Of a DNA stretch of 64,000 nucleotides, positions 37,201 to 49,200 are shown one piece after another. A model generated the notes under the pieces. That model was not told the origin of the DNA. It saw only the letters and a program-made list of their open reading frames with translations, and did no database searches. The DNA comes from Diphasiastrum complanatum. Lineage: Eukaryota; Streptophyta; Lycopodiopsida; Lycopodiales; Lycopodiaceae. The stretch's first letter is position 1, and the number at the start of each line of letters is the position of its first letter. The position numbers were made by a program, and so were the translations under genes. The stretch lies in contig CM055101.1 in NCBI GenBank assembly GCA_029204225.1, forward strand, positions 31,811,683 through 31,875,682. The letters run 5' to 3'.

Positions 37201-40200
37201 TGATGCAGATCAATTTGGAGCCCATGACATGAGAATTCAAGAGCGCTTACTTTGCACCAGCTAAATTCTGGTTAGTCTTTTGAATGTAGACTTATCTCTT
37301 TGATTCCTTTTGTGTCAACAAAACTTGATTTTGAAGATCTTGTCACGTTTAGCAATCATTTTCACGGAATCTTGCTAACAGATCAAAGCTCCCTGTGTAC
37401 AAGGTTTTATCTGGAAACTAATGAAAAAAAATTTATGGCATCAATGGAGGACTGTGCTGGAGAGTGATTCAGTTTCTACATTCGTATTGAAATTCATCTT
37501 GCATTTCGAAAACTAGCTTCTGTATCGGACCGAAAGTTGCCATCCTGCTTAGGCCTGCGCCCCACCTACAGCTATCTCTCTCAGTTAGAGATTATGTGTG
37601 ACTGAAGGTTATGTAAATCTATTCGATAGCAGTAGATAACCTGTCAGAAAGCCTTGACTAATCTGAATCAAAAAGCCTTTTTGCGTAACCTGAGATTGCA
37701 AACAAGCCAACTAAATCTGTGAGTTCAAAATTTATCTTTCTGAACATCTTAAGAACAGGCATTTCATAGAGGCTTGGTTACTTCTCTGATCCTGCTGGAC
37801 AGAGATTTCTGCCAGAATCAGACGTACGGATTCTCTATTATTTAGAAGAGAAAAGCAAAACATAACCACATTCAGAAAACACAAGAGCAGAAAGTAAAGC
37901 ATAAGCTTCAATCTGTTGCAGCCCTGCTTAAAACCGTGCCTCTCCTGAACCTGGTGCCCTCCCCAAAATCTGTCCCTGCGCTGTAGCTGGCTGGCTGCTC
38001 CCTCGCTTGCTCTCTCCCTGTCTCTCTCTCACTCTCTCCCTCTCTCTCAGCGCACTCCTTCGTCACGGCCAATCTGCTGGTTTTCCAGACAGCAGCTTGG
38101 GCCTCGATTTGGGTTCGGGGGAGGGGGAGATTTTGCTATTGTTTTTAAGTGGGTAAGTTTAGTTAGGGTGGGGGTGTGAATGAGTGTGTGAGAGTGAGCC
38201 TCAACAGCCTTTAATTCTGGAATTTTGACTCTTTGTTGTTTGAAAAACAGAATTTTGGTCTTTAGCCATTTTTAGCTCTAGTAATCTTTAGAAAGTTAAA
38301 ACAACAAATTACAAGGGTGACTAAAAGGACATCTGAATAGATGAAGTTTTAAATGAATTTTTCATTTTGTGACTGCTTTGTGGAATTTTAAGTACCTTAA
38401 TTAACAGCATTTGGGCATTGTGATTTGTTAAAATTTGGCATCTTATTGGAACTTTGCTCCATATTTAATTGTCTAATTAAGGTTACTATGCGCTCCCCAT
38501 AGGAAATGGCACATCTGGAGATTCTAGGAAATGGCGCATGTGGAGACATCCAAATAAATTCTCCCGATAATCAACTTCTCTTTCTCGTGTTGGGAGGACC
38601 AATCGATTCGTCTCACTTACTTGACACATTAAGTAAGGCAGTTATGGAACTTCGCCAACTCAATAAACAACACGATCAACAAATGGACTATTTATTTAAT
38701 CAGCTTTAGTCCCCAATAACTTGGGCTATCAACCAGATACTTTTACCCGTGAAGGTTTTTTTAAACGCCTCGAACTGGTAGAAGATTGGATTACTAGATG
38801 GTCAAGCTACTTTAGCTTGCACAATGTCCCAGAAAATAAAAAATCTCATCAGTCCTCTTGTTTTTTGAAGGCAAAGCTTCCTCCTGGGAAGGCTTGAGGA
38901 ATTCCGGAAGGCTTTCATTTTCGTAGATGACTTGGAGATGTATATTCTTTTCATTAATAGCCGATGGGCAATCATGAATTGGACACTTATGTCCAAGAAT
39001 TCATGGATTTTTTGGCCAAGGTGCCACTTTTTTATTGGAAGTTGGCTTAGTGGCAATTCGTGTATGGATTGCCAATCTTGCCAATTGACTATCAAAATGA
39101 ATGCAAGTGTAACGTCCTCTGTACTCTTGAGGATGCTATCAGAGTAGCAAAAGCTTATGATAGTACAATGGTGGCATCGCGCAAGCTGGCACATGACCAA
39201 ACGGCCCCAAAACACAAAATTGAGAAATCAAAATTGACAAATTGGATGCCACCCATAAAAAAAAAAGCCGACGAAAGTTGGTGTTGTCCTCTATAGTGTT
39301 GCGCCGACGCCTCAAAGGGCGCTGGGACTTGAGCGGTTTCCCCAACACGCGCTTAAGTCTAACATTCATCCATCATGCACTTACGTAAAAGCCAACTCAG
39401 AAACGTAACAAGCTTAACCATTCAGACTTAAGAAAACTGGAATCCCAATCAACCCGAAAGCCAACTCAGAATCCGTCCCCAAAAGGTAACCAACAGCAAA
39501 GACAAGTCACACATGAAACCCAAGGCATAGTGGTCGCCAAACTAACCAATTGGCATAGCGGCAGGCCACACGTCGGTGACGTGGACCCTTAGGCCCCGGC
39601 GACGCAAAAAGGTTGTAGTAAGGGTCCTTCCACTTGGACCAGTCCCGGAGGCGAAACCGAAATGGTAATCATCCCCAAGGATCAACTTTATTAGATTTGG
39701 AAGAGGTTACATTCATACATAGACTGACCGGTCTCGGGGCCACGAACACGTGCTGGGCATTGTGCCTGGCTCGTGCTGGTAGAGGGAGCTGAGACCTGGC
39801 GACTGGATTCCTGGCGCTGGTTGAGCTGCCCAAGTTTCTGTCTATCGGACTCCCCCTATAGTTCTGCTGTGATTCGGCGCACCCCCTCTGGTTTGAAACA
39901 TAGTGCTTTCTGGTAAAGCACGCTTTTTAGGACTTAGTTTTTATTTTGCTGATTAAGCCTGGCAAGCCTGGCAGAATCCGTCTGGCTCCCGGACATGGGT
40001 CCCGGGAGCTGTCCCGGCGGCAGAATCAACTTGCTTCCTGACTAGGCCATGACTCGAGCTCCAGAGCTAGCTCATGACTTGTGACTACTTAACTGGCTCA
40101 CCACAGGTCGGAGGCTCAGTCCTTGACGTTCTAACTTGTTCTGGGACCTTAGAGAGTGTCACCCCTTAGAGTCTTACAGGGCACGCTGGGTGCACCCGAG

Positions 40201-43200
40201 TCAGCTTTACAACATTCTCCCCTCGTTTGAGAAAGCTGATGTCCTCATCAGGGCCAAACTAGAACCTAAGACTCATGGCATGGGCTTAATTCACCGGCCA
40301 GACTTTATTCACATATACAAGGACGGGCTTGATTCACCGGCCAAAGGAGACCAACTGTAAAGAGAAGTAAAAACATTGTGTTTGCACCCAGCACAGGAAA
40401 AGTGTGGATCTAGTTCACTTACGTAAAACCTGTGTAAAGCTGCTGCACTTAGACATTAGACTGAAGCTCACTCCTCGATGAGAAAAGCGGCTTACTTTAT
40501 TAACATGAAAGAAAAAGGTACTTACGGCTCCCTTAAGCCTCATATGGATGAGTCCCCTAGGACTCTAGATTTTTCGTTTGGTCGCCCAGGTTGAGCTCCT
40601 TGAGCTCTGCATCGGCACTTAGATTCACCTCTGATGTAGAAGCTGCAGGCAATGTTGGCTCCATTTGACCTCGCGTCAGCTGGTTTGTCTCTGCTGGATG
40701 TCCTTCGTTAAAGAGGTGAGCTTTCGCTTGGTCACACAAGTTGAGCTCCTTGAGCTCTGCATCGGCACTTGAATTCACCTTTGATGTGGAAACTGCAGGC
40801 AATGTTGGCTCCTGTAGCGCAGGCATCCCAAAGGGAGCCGGGAACCACGACTTAGCTTCCCAGCCTTCAACTCTTGCCATCCAAACCCACTTGACATACA
40901 AGCAGCCAACTCGCCAACAACGATCAGACTTAACCAACTTGAAGTTCCGAAAACCAACATTGAGATCCAATCTGGCGCCATGCCAGATCGGGGGTCTCGA
41001 CGTGGGTGACTTCCCTCCAAGCAAGCCGCCCGACATACATCAAACTTAACCAACTCGAAGCTTCGTTACAAACGAGTAACATCCATTCCAAGCAAGCGGT
41101 CTGACTTACATCAGACTTAACCAACTGAAAGCTTCGTCACGAGCGCTGGAAGCCAACCTGGCGCCACGCCAGACTGGACAGCCATAAACAGGTAACATCC
41201 ACCCAAGCAAGCCATCCAACTCAGCCGACAGGTTAGAGCCCGTTCCCCAAGGGCTTAACCCATTCACGTTCATGCAAGGAACACTCAGAACCACAAGCCG
41301 CGACAGATATGGAAACAACCAGTTCTTGGACCAAATGGTCCCGACAGCATACCGCTGGCGCCACGGACCGAATGGTCCCGACGGCATACCGCTGGCGTCC
41401 CGGGATACGACCCTCAGCTATGTGCCAAATTAAAAATTTTGAAAGCGGCCTTACAACTGGCGCTTTTACCGAACACTGAAACCCAGAAGGTAATCAGAGT
41501 CAGTTTGAGAAAATCCCACTTTATTGATAAATCTGAGAAGGTTACATTTCAAGTGTGTGACCGACCCTAGTCTCCGGGGCGCTAGCATGCCAAAGCGAGA
41601 GCCATGACAACATTCCAGCAAGGGAGGCTGAGACTTGGTTGGAGCTCGCCCTGAGTCGCAACCCGCACTCCCCTATAGTATTGGTGTGATTCGGCACCCC
41701 CCCTCATACCAAGCACTCTACCCAAGCTGGTAAAGCACGTTTTTCTCTCTCTAGGATTTTCTCTTTCTAGAAAGTCATTTTCTCTCTCTAGATTTTATTG
41801 ATCCCCAGGCTTCCTTTAATCATGCCTAGATCGTGTGAGGTGATTACACATCGATCTGAGCTCTCTGGACTTCGCTAGAACCGATCAAAGATTTTCAGCC
41901 ATAGGAACTTGGCGCCGGCTGGATTCTGGTCACAGTGGCGCCGGGAGCGGCGCCGGCGCCGTTGGCGCTGGGAGCAGCAGGGGCGCTGCTGGCGCCGGGG
42001 ACATAGCTGGCGCCGATGGCGCCGGAAGTAAAGCTTGTAAAGGTAGCTTTACAACATCCACCCCACCTTTATAAAATCTGATGTCCTCATCAGATGTCAG
42101 ATTAAAGTAAAGGTGTCTCCCAATTAAAATGACTATACATTTAAGCTACTAGGCACAGTACTCAATTTACTGGCCACTTTTTATTAACATTGAAGCTGGC
42201 ACACCACAAGTCGGAGGCTCAGCTCTTTATACTGAAAAATTACATAACTTGAAAATATATCTTTGTCTGGGAAAAGCGTAGATTTGATATCGCTTTCGTA
42301 AAACCCGAGAACCTTATTAACTGATGACAGAGGCCTTTCTTTGAAATGTTCGCCCCTGTCGCTTCTGACTTTCGACTTTGGAACTCCTTTGAGCTCCTGA
42401 TTTGTCCTTGATGCACTTTGTGTTGAGCTCCCTGAGCTCCAGGTTTGTTCAGTTCCGCACAGGTATCAAGGCTCCCTGAACCGAAGGATTTATCGTTTGA
42501 TTGCCCACTTTATGGTCCACTCCGTGCCTTGTTGCTTCTGCACCTTGATTTCTCTCCTTGTCCAAGCCTGATCTTGATACTTTTCCATCTTGGCTCTTTA
42601 AGGTAGGCAAAGATTGAGTACTCCGCAATGCATCTCTCACTTAGCTTGAAGTAGCTCTTTGAATCAGCCCAAATGTAACCATTGACCTCGTGGAAAGCCA
42701 AAGGGTCGCACCAGTTTGATCCGCATCCGAACTATCTCTTCGCGTTTGTTTGAAGCACCATGTCCGTCGCGCAAAACTTGACTTTCACAATTCCATCACT
42801 GGCTAGTTGCCTCACAGTCAAAACAAGAAGTGTACATCGAGCTTGGCTTCAAGTAGCTCTCTTTGAATCAGAAACATGCACCCAGAGTTTGCACTAATCC
42901 GATCTCAACGCGAACTGTCCCTTAGCGTCCGTTCGAAATACCAAGTCTCTCATGCAAGACTCAACTTTCACAGTTCCTTCATTGATCAGCTGCCTTACAC
43001 GTAACACAAGCCAGCGTACTCATATGTTTCCTCATCATTGCTGGTCCAGAGAAAGCCTATAACAAACTTTCCTTTCCACAACAAAAACTTGTCAACTTAT
43101 TAGGTCCAAAGTTCGCCAGTCTCCTCGTGTGAGTATGGCTAGGTCACCTTGAATTTGCCCCCATTTTGATCAACTTTAATTCAAAATTTGCCCCAAGAGA

Positions 43201-46200
43201 GAGGTGTGTGTGATAGTTCCCCTCCACTTAATAAATTAGCTGATCGGACTTTAGAGTAGAGTTCTTCGGACAAAAAGCCTTTCCAACACTTTGCTTCCCA
43301 TCGGCTAGGATTATGGCTCGATCCAACTTGTTGCCAATCTCTGAAGAGGATCCTAGTCTTTTCCTCTTTGAGGAAAAACCCAACTGATACTGGATATCAC
43401 CCATGCTCAGTGAGTTTCAGTTCCGAAGGTGGCCGTCCCAAAATGAAGACCAACTGCTATAGAAGATCTCCCCTGAAATTGCCCTTTCCAACTTTTGACT
43501 TCCTGCTTGCGTCTGGTGGGCGTTGTCGCAAATGAAACTAACCCAAGAAACAGGCTAGTCATCCATCCTTTGCAAACATTGAGTCATTTCGTTGTCGTTC
43601 ACGTGCGAGTACTTGAACTGCAAATCCGCCGCACAGATTCTGTAGTCCTCTTTGTTTGATGGTATCAGCCTTCAAAAGAAAAGGTTCCTTCTCGAGCCAT
43701 CAGCTCCTTGTATCACAAGCAATCATGCAAACCAGGCAAAGCACGAGTACTAAGACTCACCACGAATACGTACAAGTAAGACACTCAGGCAGGTTTACTA
43801 ACAAGTAACAAAGGCAAGGTCCCCCTTTGAGATGGTCCTGCCAACGGACCTTTGCCTGGCCGCGCCCATACAAATCGATCACAGAATCAGCCCACATAGG
43901 ACACCCCTCCAACTATCCGTGCTTTCACCATTAAGCAGCACATTGCCTCAGTCACGCCCCACCACTTTTTGGTCGATAGCCCTTATAGCTAAACGATCGG
44001 CAGCTATCCCGCACCGGCAGCTAACCACCCGTGCTTTACACCCGAATTCGAGCAGCATCTCTGTATCAATGGTTAACCCGTACAGTTCGAATATGTCGCC
44101 CCGCACCCCACAAGGTACAGACCGTGCTTTCACCTCCCTAGGCAGCACTTTGCCTCATCCGTCCTACGTGCAGACAGCGCCAGGCCCGAACCGCGAGAAC
44201 TGACCGTGCTTACACCTCAAGGGCAGCACTTTGACTCATCAAGTCCCCCGTTCTGCCGACCACCCCGACCGTGGACGCACCCGTGCTTACACTGTGGGCA
44301 GCACCTTGCACAACAGTTGTCTTGATGAACCCCAAACCGTGGCCATTTCCGTGAGATCCGCATAGCTGACCGGCCAGTCGGCTCTGATACCACATGTAGC
44401 GCAGGCATCCCAAAGGGAGCCGGGAACCACGACTTAGCTTCCCAGCCTTCAACTCTTGCCATCCAAACCCACTTGACATACAAGCAGCCAACTCGCCAAC
44501 AACGATCAGACTTAACCAACTTGAAGTTCCGAAAACCAACATTGAGATCCAATCTGGCGCCATGCCAGATCGGGGGTCCCGACGTGGGTGACTTCCCTCC
44601 AAGCAAGCCGCCCGACATACATCAAACTTAACCAACTCGAAGCTTCGTTACAAACGAGTAACATCCATTCCAAGCAAGCGGTCTGACTTACATCAGACTT
44701 AACCAACTGAAAGCTTCGTCACGAGCGCTGGAAGCCAACCTGGCGCCACGCCAGACTGGACAGCCATAAACAGGTAACATCCACCCAAGCAAGCCATCCA
44801 ACTCAGCCGACAGGTTAGAGCCCGTTCCCCAAGGGCTTAACCCATTCACGTTCATGCAAGGAACACTCAGAACCACAAGCCGCGACAGATATGGAAACAA
44901 CCAGTTCTTGGACCAAATGGTCCCGACAGCATACCGCTGGCGCCACGGACCGAATGGTCCCGACGGCATACCGCTGGCGTCCCGGGATACGACCCTCAGC
45001 TATGTGCCAAATTAAAAATTTTGAAAGCGGCTTTACAACTGGCGCTTTTACCGAACACTGAAACCCAGAAGGTAATCAGAGTCAGTTTGAGGAAAATCCC
45101 ACTTTATTGATAAATCTGAGAAGGTTACATTTCAAGTGTGTGACCGACCCTAGTCTCCGGGGCGCTAGCATGCCAAGGCGAGAGCCATGACAACATTCCA
45201 GCAAGGGAGGCTGAGACTTGGTTGGAGCTCGCCCTGAGTCGCAACCCGCACTCCCCTATAGTATTGGTGTGATTCGGCACCCCCCCTCATACCAAGCACT
45301 CTACCCAAGCTGGTAAAGCACGTTTTTCTCTCTCTAGGATTTTCTCTTTCTAGAAAGTCATTTTCTCTCTCTAGATTTTATTGATCCCCAGGCTTCCTTT
45401 AATCATGCCTAGATCGTGTGAGGTGATTACACATCGATCTGAGCTCTCTGGACTTCGCTAGAACCGATCAAAGATTTTCAGCCATAGGAACTTGGCGCCG
45501 GCTGGATTCTGGTCACAGTTGCGCCGGGAGCGGCGCCGGCGCCGTTGGCGCTGGGAGCAGCAGGGGCGCTGCTGGCGCCGGGGACATAGCTGGCGCCGAT
45601 GGCGCCGGAAGTAAAGCTTGTAAAGGTAGCTTTACAACAGCTCCATTTGGTCCCGTGTCAGCTGGTTTGTCACTGTTGGCTGCCCTTCGTTAAAGAGGTG
45701 AATGAGATTGGGAGGGATGGTCGGCTCAGGTTCATTTGTGTCGTTCTTTTCTAGTTGGTCCCCTGGCACAGCTCTAACGACACAAGGTCTCCTGCCATTA
45801 TATAATAACACAAGGTTAACCCCTTTTGCCAAGAAGGCCACCACATGTTCGTTAAACCAGCTTAATCCCAAAATAGCGTCGAAGGCATCCATCTTCAAGA
45901 TTGTGAACGTTAGTCGATTCTTTCAGGTTCCCAGGGAGATTGGTAAGTTGGTTGCCAATCTACAAGTGGTCATTGTACCTTTCGCGATCTCCACACAAAT
46001 AGGAGTCACATTTTCTTCACATTGGATGTCCAATTCCCCTGTCAGTTTTTCTGACAAGTAGTTATGTGACGCTCCCAGGTCTACCGTGAAGTGAATGATC
46101 TGCCTTGAATACAGCCTTTCAGGTACAATAACTTTGATCCTCTCGCAGGAGTCACCATGAGATGTTCACGATACGCCGCAAGTGCCCCTATCTGTTGTAA

Positions 46201-49200
46201 GGCATTCAGGTCAGACTCCGTCAAATCCATTTCTGGGTCCTCTTCGTCATCCTGTTCACCATCTTCTTGATCAAATGCCTCTCTCTCCATCCTATCAAAT
46301 CCTTCAATGGCAGCCATGATTTGCTTGTTCAATGGTTTGGGGCATGACCTCCAAGAGTGACCTTGTTGATGACAGTTGAAGCAGCGCATGGAACTGCCCA
46401 CTGCTGGTGAGCTGTTGTTGTGACTAGCTGAAGGTCCAACAATGTTTCTTCTCTGGAACGTGTTCCCTCCATTGTTGCCTTGGTTGCCAAACCCTGTTTT
46501 TGTTGGGAATTTGTTCACGCTACTCGAGGCTTGGTTGCCATTTGAAGCTGAGTCCCCCCTTGAAAAGAAGCTCAGACTCGGTCTGGATCCACTAAATACT
46601 CTTGTTGAGGTTGAGGGAGCAGCTGGTGCCAATGTGCTCTCATAATCACAAACCATTTCAGCCGCCCGAATAGTTGAATTGAAATCATGGGGCATGTAGC
46701 TGTCTATTGCATGTCGGGTCCAAGACTGCATTCCAGACAAAAGATAATGAGTTTTGTCCGCCTCGGACATATCTTCAATAACCCATACACTCTATCTGAA
46801 TTTATTGAGGTACTCTTGCAATGACCCTTTCTGCTTGAGCCCTGATAATTTTGTCCTCAATCTCATGTGTGAATCCTTCGGTACGAACTCCTCTCGTAAT
46901 GCGGTTTTGAACGCGTCCCACGTCTGGAAATGCATTCCTGCCATCCGGTACCAATTTGTAGTGTAGCCCTCAAAATATGCTAATGCCAAGTCCGTTCTTT
47001 CTTCCTCAGGAGTGTTCATCAGACGGAAGTAATGGTCCATGTGAAACAACCAATCTTCCACAATTCGAATGTCACGCTCTCCTTTGAAAGTAGGTGGTGC
47101 TTTTACTTTGGCAGTCTTCTTTGGGCCTTCTGTGTTTCGCGCTCGTGGTTCTCTTGGTATCTGTGGAGGAGGCGCCACTGCATTCCCTCTAGTTGCCTCC
47201 AACTCTTCAAACCTGGCTTCGAGCTGTGTTAGCCCGTCTCTCATTTCTCTAGCAAGGTCGAATCGAGTAAGGTTCATGGCTCGCAGGGATGTTTGCCATT
47301 CTTTCCTTTCTGTTTCTCTGTCCTTCTTGACCTCGCTAAGCATAGCCGTCATTGCGCTTGATAAGTATTGCCGCATCTTCACTTCAAAGAGGTCTTGTTG
47401 CGCCTCTGGCAAGGGTTCGTCTCTTGGTGTAGGTTCAGAACCCATCTCTTCTTGGAGATGGCGAGTGCATACGCTCTTTCTTTCTTGACTTGGACCTGGT
47501 GCCATCTCGATGCATGCGGGAGCCGTATTCTCGAACCTGCTCCTCTCCGTCCGTCAATGCTCGTAACTCATCAAGGTGGTCCTCCATTATAGTAAGAGGT
47601 GTACTTCCAACAGATTATCGCCTCAATCCTTTTTATTTTTAAAAACTCTCCCTTCTGTCGGCCGGGCCCCACAGATATCTTTTCGTCTTTATTAAATCAG
47701 CTTCAATGAAAATATCCCCTCCTCAAACTTAGCACGCTCACATCACCTGAGAGCCAAGTAGGAACCAGGTCATTTGTGTCCAAGCAAGCACACAACAAAC
47801 GGAACATACCAACCAAAGCAAACGCAGAGGATCCCTCTCAAGCCGCAATCCCCCCTGAGACCGGACGTAGGACCTTTGCCTAGCCGCGCCCACAGAAATC
47901 TATCACAAAATTAGCCCACGAGGAAACATCCATCCAACCGTCCGTGCTTTCACCATTAAGCAGCACATTGCCTCAGTCACGCCCCACCACTTTTTGGTCG
48001 ATAGCCCTTATAGCTAAACGATCAGCAGCTATCCTGCACCGGCAGCTAACCACTCGTGCTTTACACCCGAATTTGAGCAGCATCTTGCCTCATCTGTCCT
48101 ACGTGCAGACGGCGCCAAGCCCGAACCGTGGGAACTGACCGTGCTTACACCTCAAGGGCAGCACCTTGCCTCATCATGTCCCCCGTTCTGCCGACCACCC
48201 CATCCGTGGACGCACCCGTGCTTACACTGTGGGCAGCACCTTGCACAACGGTTGTCCTGACAAATCCCAAGACGTGGCCATCCCTGTGAGACTTGCATAG
48301 CTGACCGGCTAGTCGGCTCTGATACCACATGTTGCGCCGGCGCCTCAAAGGGCGCTGGGACTTGAGCGGTTTCCCCAACACGCGCTTAAGTCTAACATTC
48401 ATCCATCATGCACTTACGTAAAAGCCAACTCAGAAACGTAACAAGCTTAACCATTCAGACTTAAGAAAACTGGAATCCCAACCAACCCGAAAGCCAACTC
48501 AGAATCCGTCCCCAAAAGGTAACCAACGGCAAAGACAAGCCACACATGAAACCCAAGGCATAGTGGTCGCCAAACTGACCAATTGGCATAGCGGCAGGCA
48601 ACACGTCGGTGACGTGGACCCTTAGGCGCCGGCGACGCAAAAAGGTTGTGGTAAGGGTCCTTCCACTTGGACCAGTCCCGGAGGCGAAACCGAAATGGTA
48701 ATCATCCCCAAGGATCAACTTTATTAGAATTGGAAGAGGTTACATTCATACATAGACTGACCGGTCTCGGGGCCACCAACACGTGCTGGGCATTGTGCCT
48801 GGCTCGTGTTGGTAGAGGGAGCTGAGACCTGGCGACTGGATTCCAGGCGCTGGTTGAGCTGCCCAAGTTTCTGTCTGCCGGACTCCCCCTATAGTTCTGC
48901 TGTGATTCGGCGCACCCCCTCTAGTTTGAAACATAGTGCTTTCTGGTAAAGCACGCTTTTTAGGACTTAGTTTTTATTTTGTTGATTAAGCCTGGCAAGC
49001 CTGGCAGAATCAGTCTGGCTCCCAGACATGGGTCCCGGGAGCCGTCCCGGCGGCAGAATCAACTTGCTTCCTGACTAGGCCATGACTCGAGCTCCAAAGC
49101 TAGCTCATGACTTGTGACTACTTGACTGGCTCACCACAGGTCGGAGGCTCAGTCCTTGACGTTCTAACTTGCTCTGGGACCTTAGAGAGTGTCACCCCTT

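Larger units (their letters stand above)
40813..45639 (-). mobile_element. Nested non-coding LTR retrotransposon
   Basis: 4827 bp, with LTRs at 40813-42056 (1244 bp) and 44395-45639 (1245 bp) and target duplication GCTCC at 40808-40812 and 45640-45644. The primer site TGGTATCAGAGC (44392-44381) adjoins the right LTR, so it is minus-strand like its host. Its 2.3-kb interior has no gag, protease or polymerase. The two LTRs differ at only about five positions by eye (~99.6% identity), a recent insertion. Its leader is homologous to the outer element's leader, although the LTR bodies differ. Confidence 0.93.

Noticed and set aside
40557-41049. Overlapping ORFs on both strands inside the nested LTR (also 44210-44969)
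   Set aside because: The same ORFs occur in both LTR copies and lack domains. They are chance frames in GC-richer LTR DNA.
43832-44203. 123-codon plus-strand ORF in the nested element
   Set aside because: It lies antisense in the repeated leader module and disappears with the indel in the outer element's leader, so coding is unlikely.
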